64,000 nucleotides of DNA, from assembly GCF_010685995.1 (NCBI RefSeq), contig NZ_JAAGWK010000028.1, positions 26,647 through 90,646 on the forward strand, written 5' to 3'. The translations under genes were made by a program, and so were the position numbers. Below are positions 62,690 through 64,000 of the stretch, piece by piece (within the stretch, counting starts at the first letter, position 1; each line of letters starts with the position of its first letter). This DNA is from Goekera deserti. GTDB lineage: Bacteria; Actinomycetota; Actinomycetes; Mycobacteriales; Geodermatophilaceae. The notes below the pieces were generated by a model, which was not told the DNA's origin, ran no database searches, and saw only the letters and a program-made list of their open reading frames with translations.

Positions 62690-64000
62690 ATGACCGAGAA
62701 CATCCTGGAGATGCGCGGCATCACCAAGACCTTCCCCGGGGTCAAGGCGCTGGAGGACGTGTCGCTGGCCGTCCGCCGCGGTGAGGTCCACGCGATCTGC
62801 GGGGAGAACGGCGCCGGCAAGTCCACGCTGATGAAGGTGCTGTCCGGGGTGTACCCCGCGGGCACCTACGACGGCGACATCGTCTTCGACGGCCAGACCT
62901 GCCGCTTCTCCGGCATCCGGGACAGCGAGGCGGTGGGGATCGTGATCATCCACCAGGAGCTCGCCCTGGTGCCCTACCTCTCCATCGCGGAGAACATCTT
63001 CCTGGCCAACGAGCGCACGGGCCGCTCCGGGCTGATCGACTGGAACCGCGCCAACGCCGAGGCCGGCGAGCTGCTGGAGTCCGTCGGGCTGCGCGAGAAC
63101 CCGGTGACGCCGGTCGGCCAGCTCGGCGTCGGCAAGCAGCAGCTGGTCGAGATCGCCAAGGCGCTGTCCAAGAACGTCAAGCTGCTGATCCTGGACGAGC
63201 CCACCGCGGCACTGAACGACACCGACTCGGCCCACCTGCTGGGCCTGCTCCGCTCGTTGCAGGAGCGCGGCATCACCTCGATCATGATCTCGCACAAGCT
63301 GAACGAGATCACCGCCGTGGCGCAGAGCACCACGGTCATCCGCGACGGCCGCACGGTCGAGACGCTGGACATGTCCGACCCGGGCATCGGCGCCGACCGG
63401 ATCATCCGCGGCATGGTCGGGCGCAACCTGGACTCCTACTACCCCGAGCGGGTCTCCCACCCTGGGGACGTCGTGCTGCGGGTCGAGGACTGGAGCGTCA
63501 AGCACCCCACCCAGGACCGGCTCGTCGTCGACGGCGCGTCCTTCGACGTGCGGGCCGGCGAGGTCGTCGGCATCGCCGGGCTGATGGGGGCCGGGCGCAC
63601 CGAGCTGGCGATGAGCGTCTTCGGGCGCAGCTACGGCCGCGACGTGACCGGCCGGCTCTACCTGCACGGCAAGGAGATCCAGGCGCGCACGGTGTCCGAG
63701 GCGATCGACCACGGCATCGCCTACGCCACCGAGGACCGCAAGAAGTACGGGCTGAACCTCATCGAGGACATCACCCGCAACGTCTCGGCCGCCGCGCTGG
63801 GCAAGCTCTCCCGCAACGGCTTCGTCAACGGCAACGAGGAGATCCGCGTCGCCGAGGAGAGCCGGTCGAGCATGAACATCAAGGCGCCCAGCGTGCTGTC
63901 CGTCGTCGGGAAGCTGTCCGGGGGCAACCAGCAGAAGGTCGTGCTGTCCAAGTGGTTGTACACCGACCCCGAGGTGCTGATCCTCGACGAGCCCACCCGC
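62690..64000 (+). CDS. Sugar ABC transporter ATP-binding protein (GguA/MmsA/XylG type), 3' end cut off
   Basis: Double-ATPase subunit; 437 codons are visible and the frame is open at 64000 (typical length about 510). First ATPase: Walker A GENGAGKST (about residue 39), IIHQELALVPYLSIAENIFLANE, signature region LGVGKQQLVEIAKAL, Walker B LLILDEPTAAL. Second: GIAGLMGAGRTELAMSVFGR, ATEDRKKYGL, LSGGNQQKVVLSKWL and LILDEPTR at the edge. The pattern fits the multiple-monosaccharide GguA/XylG group; the permease GguB should follow. The ATG at 62690 has ACGGAG upstream. Confidence 0.94.
   Translation, partial: MTENILEMRGITKTFPGVKALEDVSLAVRRGEVHAICGENGAGKSTLMKVLSGVYPAGTYDGDIVFDGQTCRFSGIRDSEAVGIVIIHQELALVPYLSIAENIFLANERTGRSGLIDWNRANAEAGELLESVGLRENPVTPVGQLGVGKQQLVEIAKALSKNVKLLILDEPTAALNDTDSAHLLGLLRSLQERGITSIMISHKLNEITAVAQSTTVIRDGRTVETLDMSDPGIGADRIIRGMVGRNLDSYYPERVSHPGDVVLRVEDWSVKHPTQDRLVVDGASFDVRAGEVVGIAGLMGAGRTELAMSVFGRSYGRDVTGRLYLHGKEIQARTVSEAIDHGIAYATEDRKKYGLNLIEDITRNVSAAALGKLSRNGFVNGNEEIRVAEESRSSMNIKAPSVLSVVGKLSGGNQQKVVLSKWLYTDPEVLILDEPTR

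Overview
The window is very GC-rich, uses many GTG starts, packs genes with ATGA/GTGA stop-start overlaps, and carries an actinobacterial gene set: ergothioneine synthesis, an ECF sigma with a zinc anti-sigma, a class F sortase, polyprenol-phosphate-mannose synthase, Nei2 and PH-domain (YdbS/YdbT) proteins. I infer a high-GC actinobacterium, probably of the Geodermatophilaceae type (Blastococcus/Modestobacter/Geodermatophilus). No 16S or marker search could be run, so the family is an inference. It reads as ordinary chromosome. I saw no rRNA, tRNA, CRISPR array, prophage, transposase or integrase.

Layout. 1-5.9 kb (minus strand): egtC (cut by the left edge), egtB and egtA, fed by a DUF4397 surface protein - class F sortase - ECF sigma - anti-sigma operon. 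6-13.2 kb: a GAF/SpoIIE phosphatase, a DUF309 protein, an ACT-domain malic enzyme, a Schlafen/AlbA-type ATPase regulator and an Fpg/Nei glycosylase. 13.2-26.1 kb: two chemotaxis receptors around membrane proteins, a metallo-beta-lactamase hydrolase, a MacB-like ABC pair, a NarL-type two-component system and a HAD phosphatase. 26.1-31.2 kb: an operon of a DUF4331 protein, a TPR protein and a His-rich NicO metal transporter. 31.7-34.4 kb: an NAD-salvage operon pncB-pncA-nrtR behind a likely NrtR operator. 34.4-40.4 kb: an unusual Rieske oxygenase, a MarR repressor with a divergent ABC exporter, and DUF485-actP acetate uptake. 40.4-44.3 kb: a looser, repeat-rich stretch (ArsR-SRPBCC, MFS pump plus ArsR-type regulator) bounded by two copies of the actP 3' end. 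44.3-55.6 kb: an orphan GlmL-like ATPase, pentapeptide repeats, PH-domain proteins, rhodanese, Ppm, Nei2, a GAF protein, an acyl-CoA synthetase, a P450 and a SEC-C protein. 55.9-64 kb: an MMPL exporter with a MarR regulator, a Ser/Thr kinase, an amino-acid permease and the start of a ChvE/GguA-type sugar ABC operon cut by the right edge.

The most distinctive signals are non-coding or architectural: a family of 3'-flanking palindromes with a shared C6-T(C)GAC lead, palindromes captured in frame inside the His-rich NicO loop, a Rieske oxygenase with a second cluster-less Rieske fold, the duplicated actP 3' end flanking a 3.3-kb segment, and several well-formed operators and apparently leaderless promoters. 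I found no clearly new defence or biosynthetic system. The DUF4331-TPR-NicO operon and the DUF4397-sortase-ECF operon are the best candidates for under-described systems.
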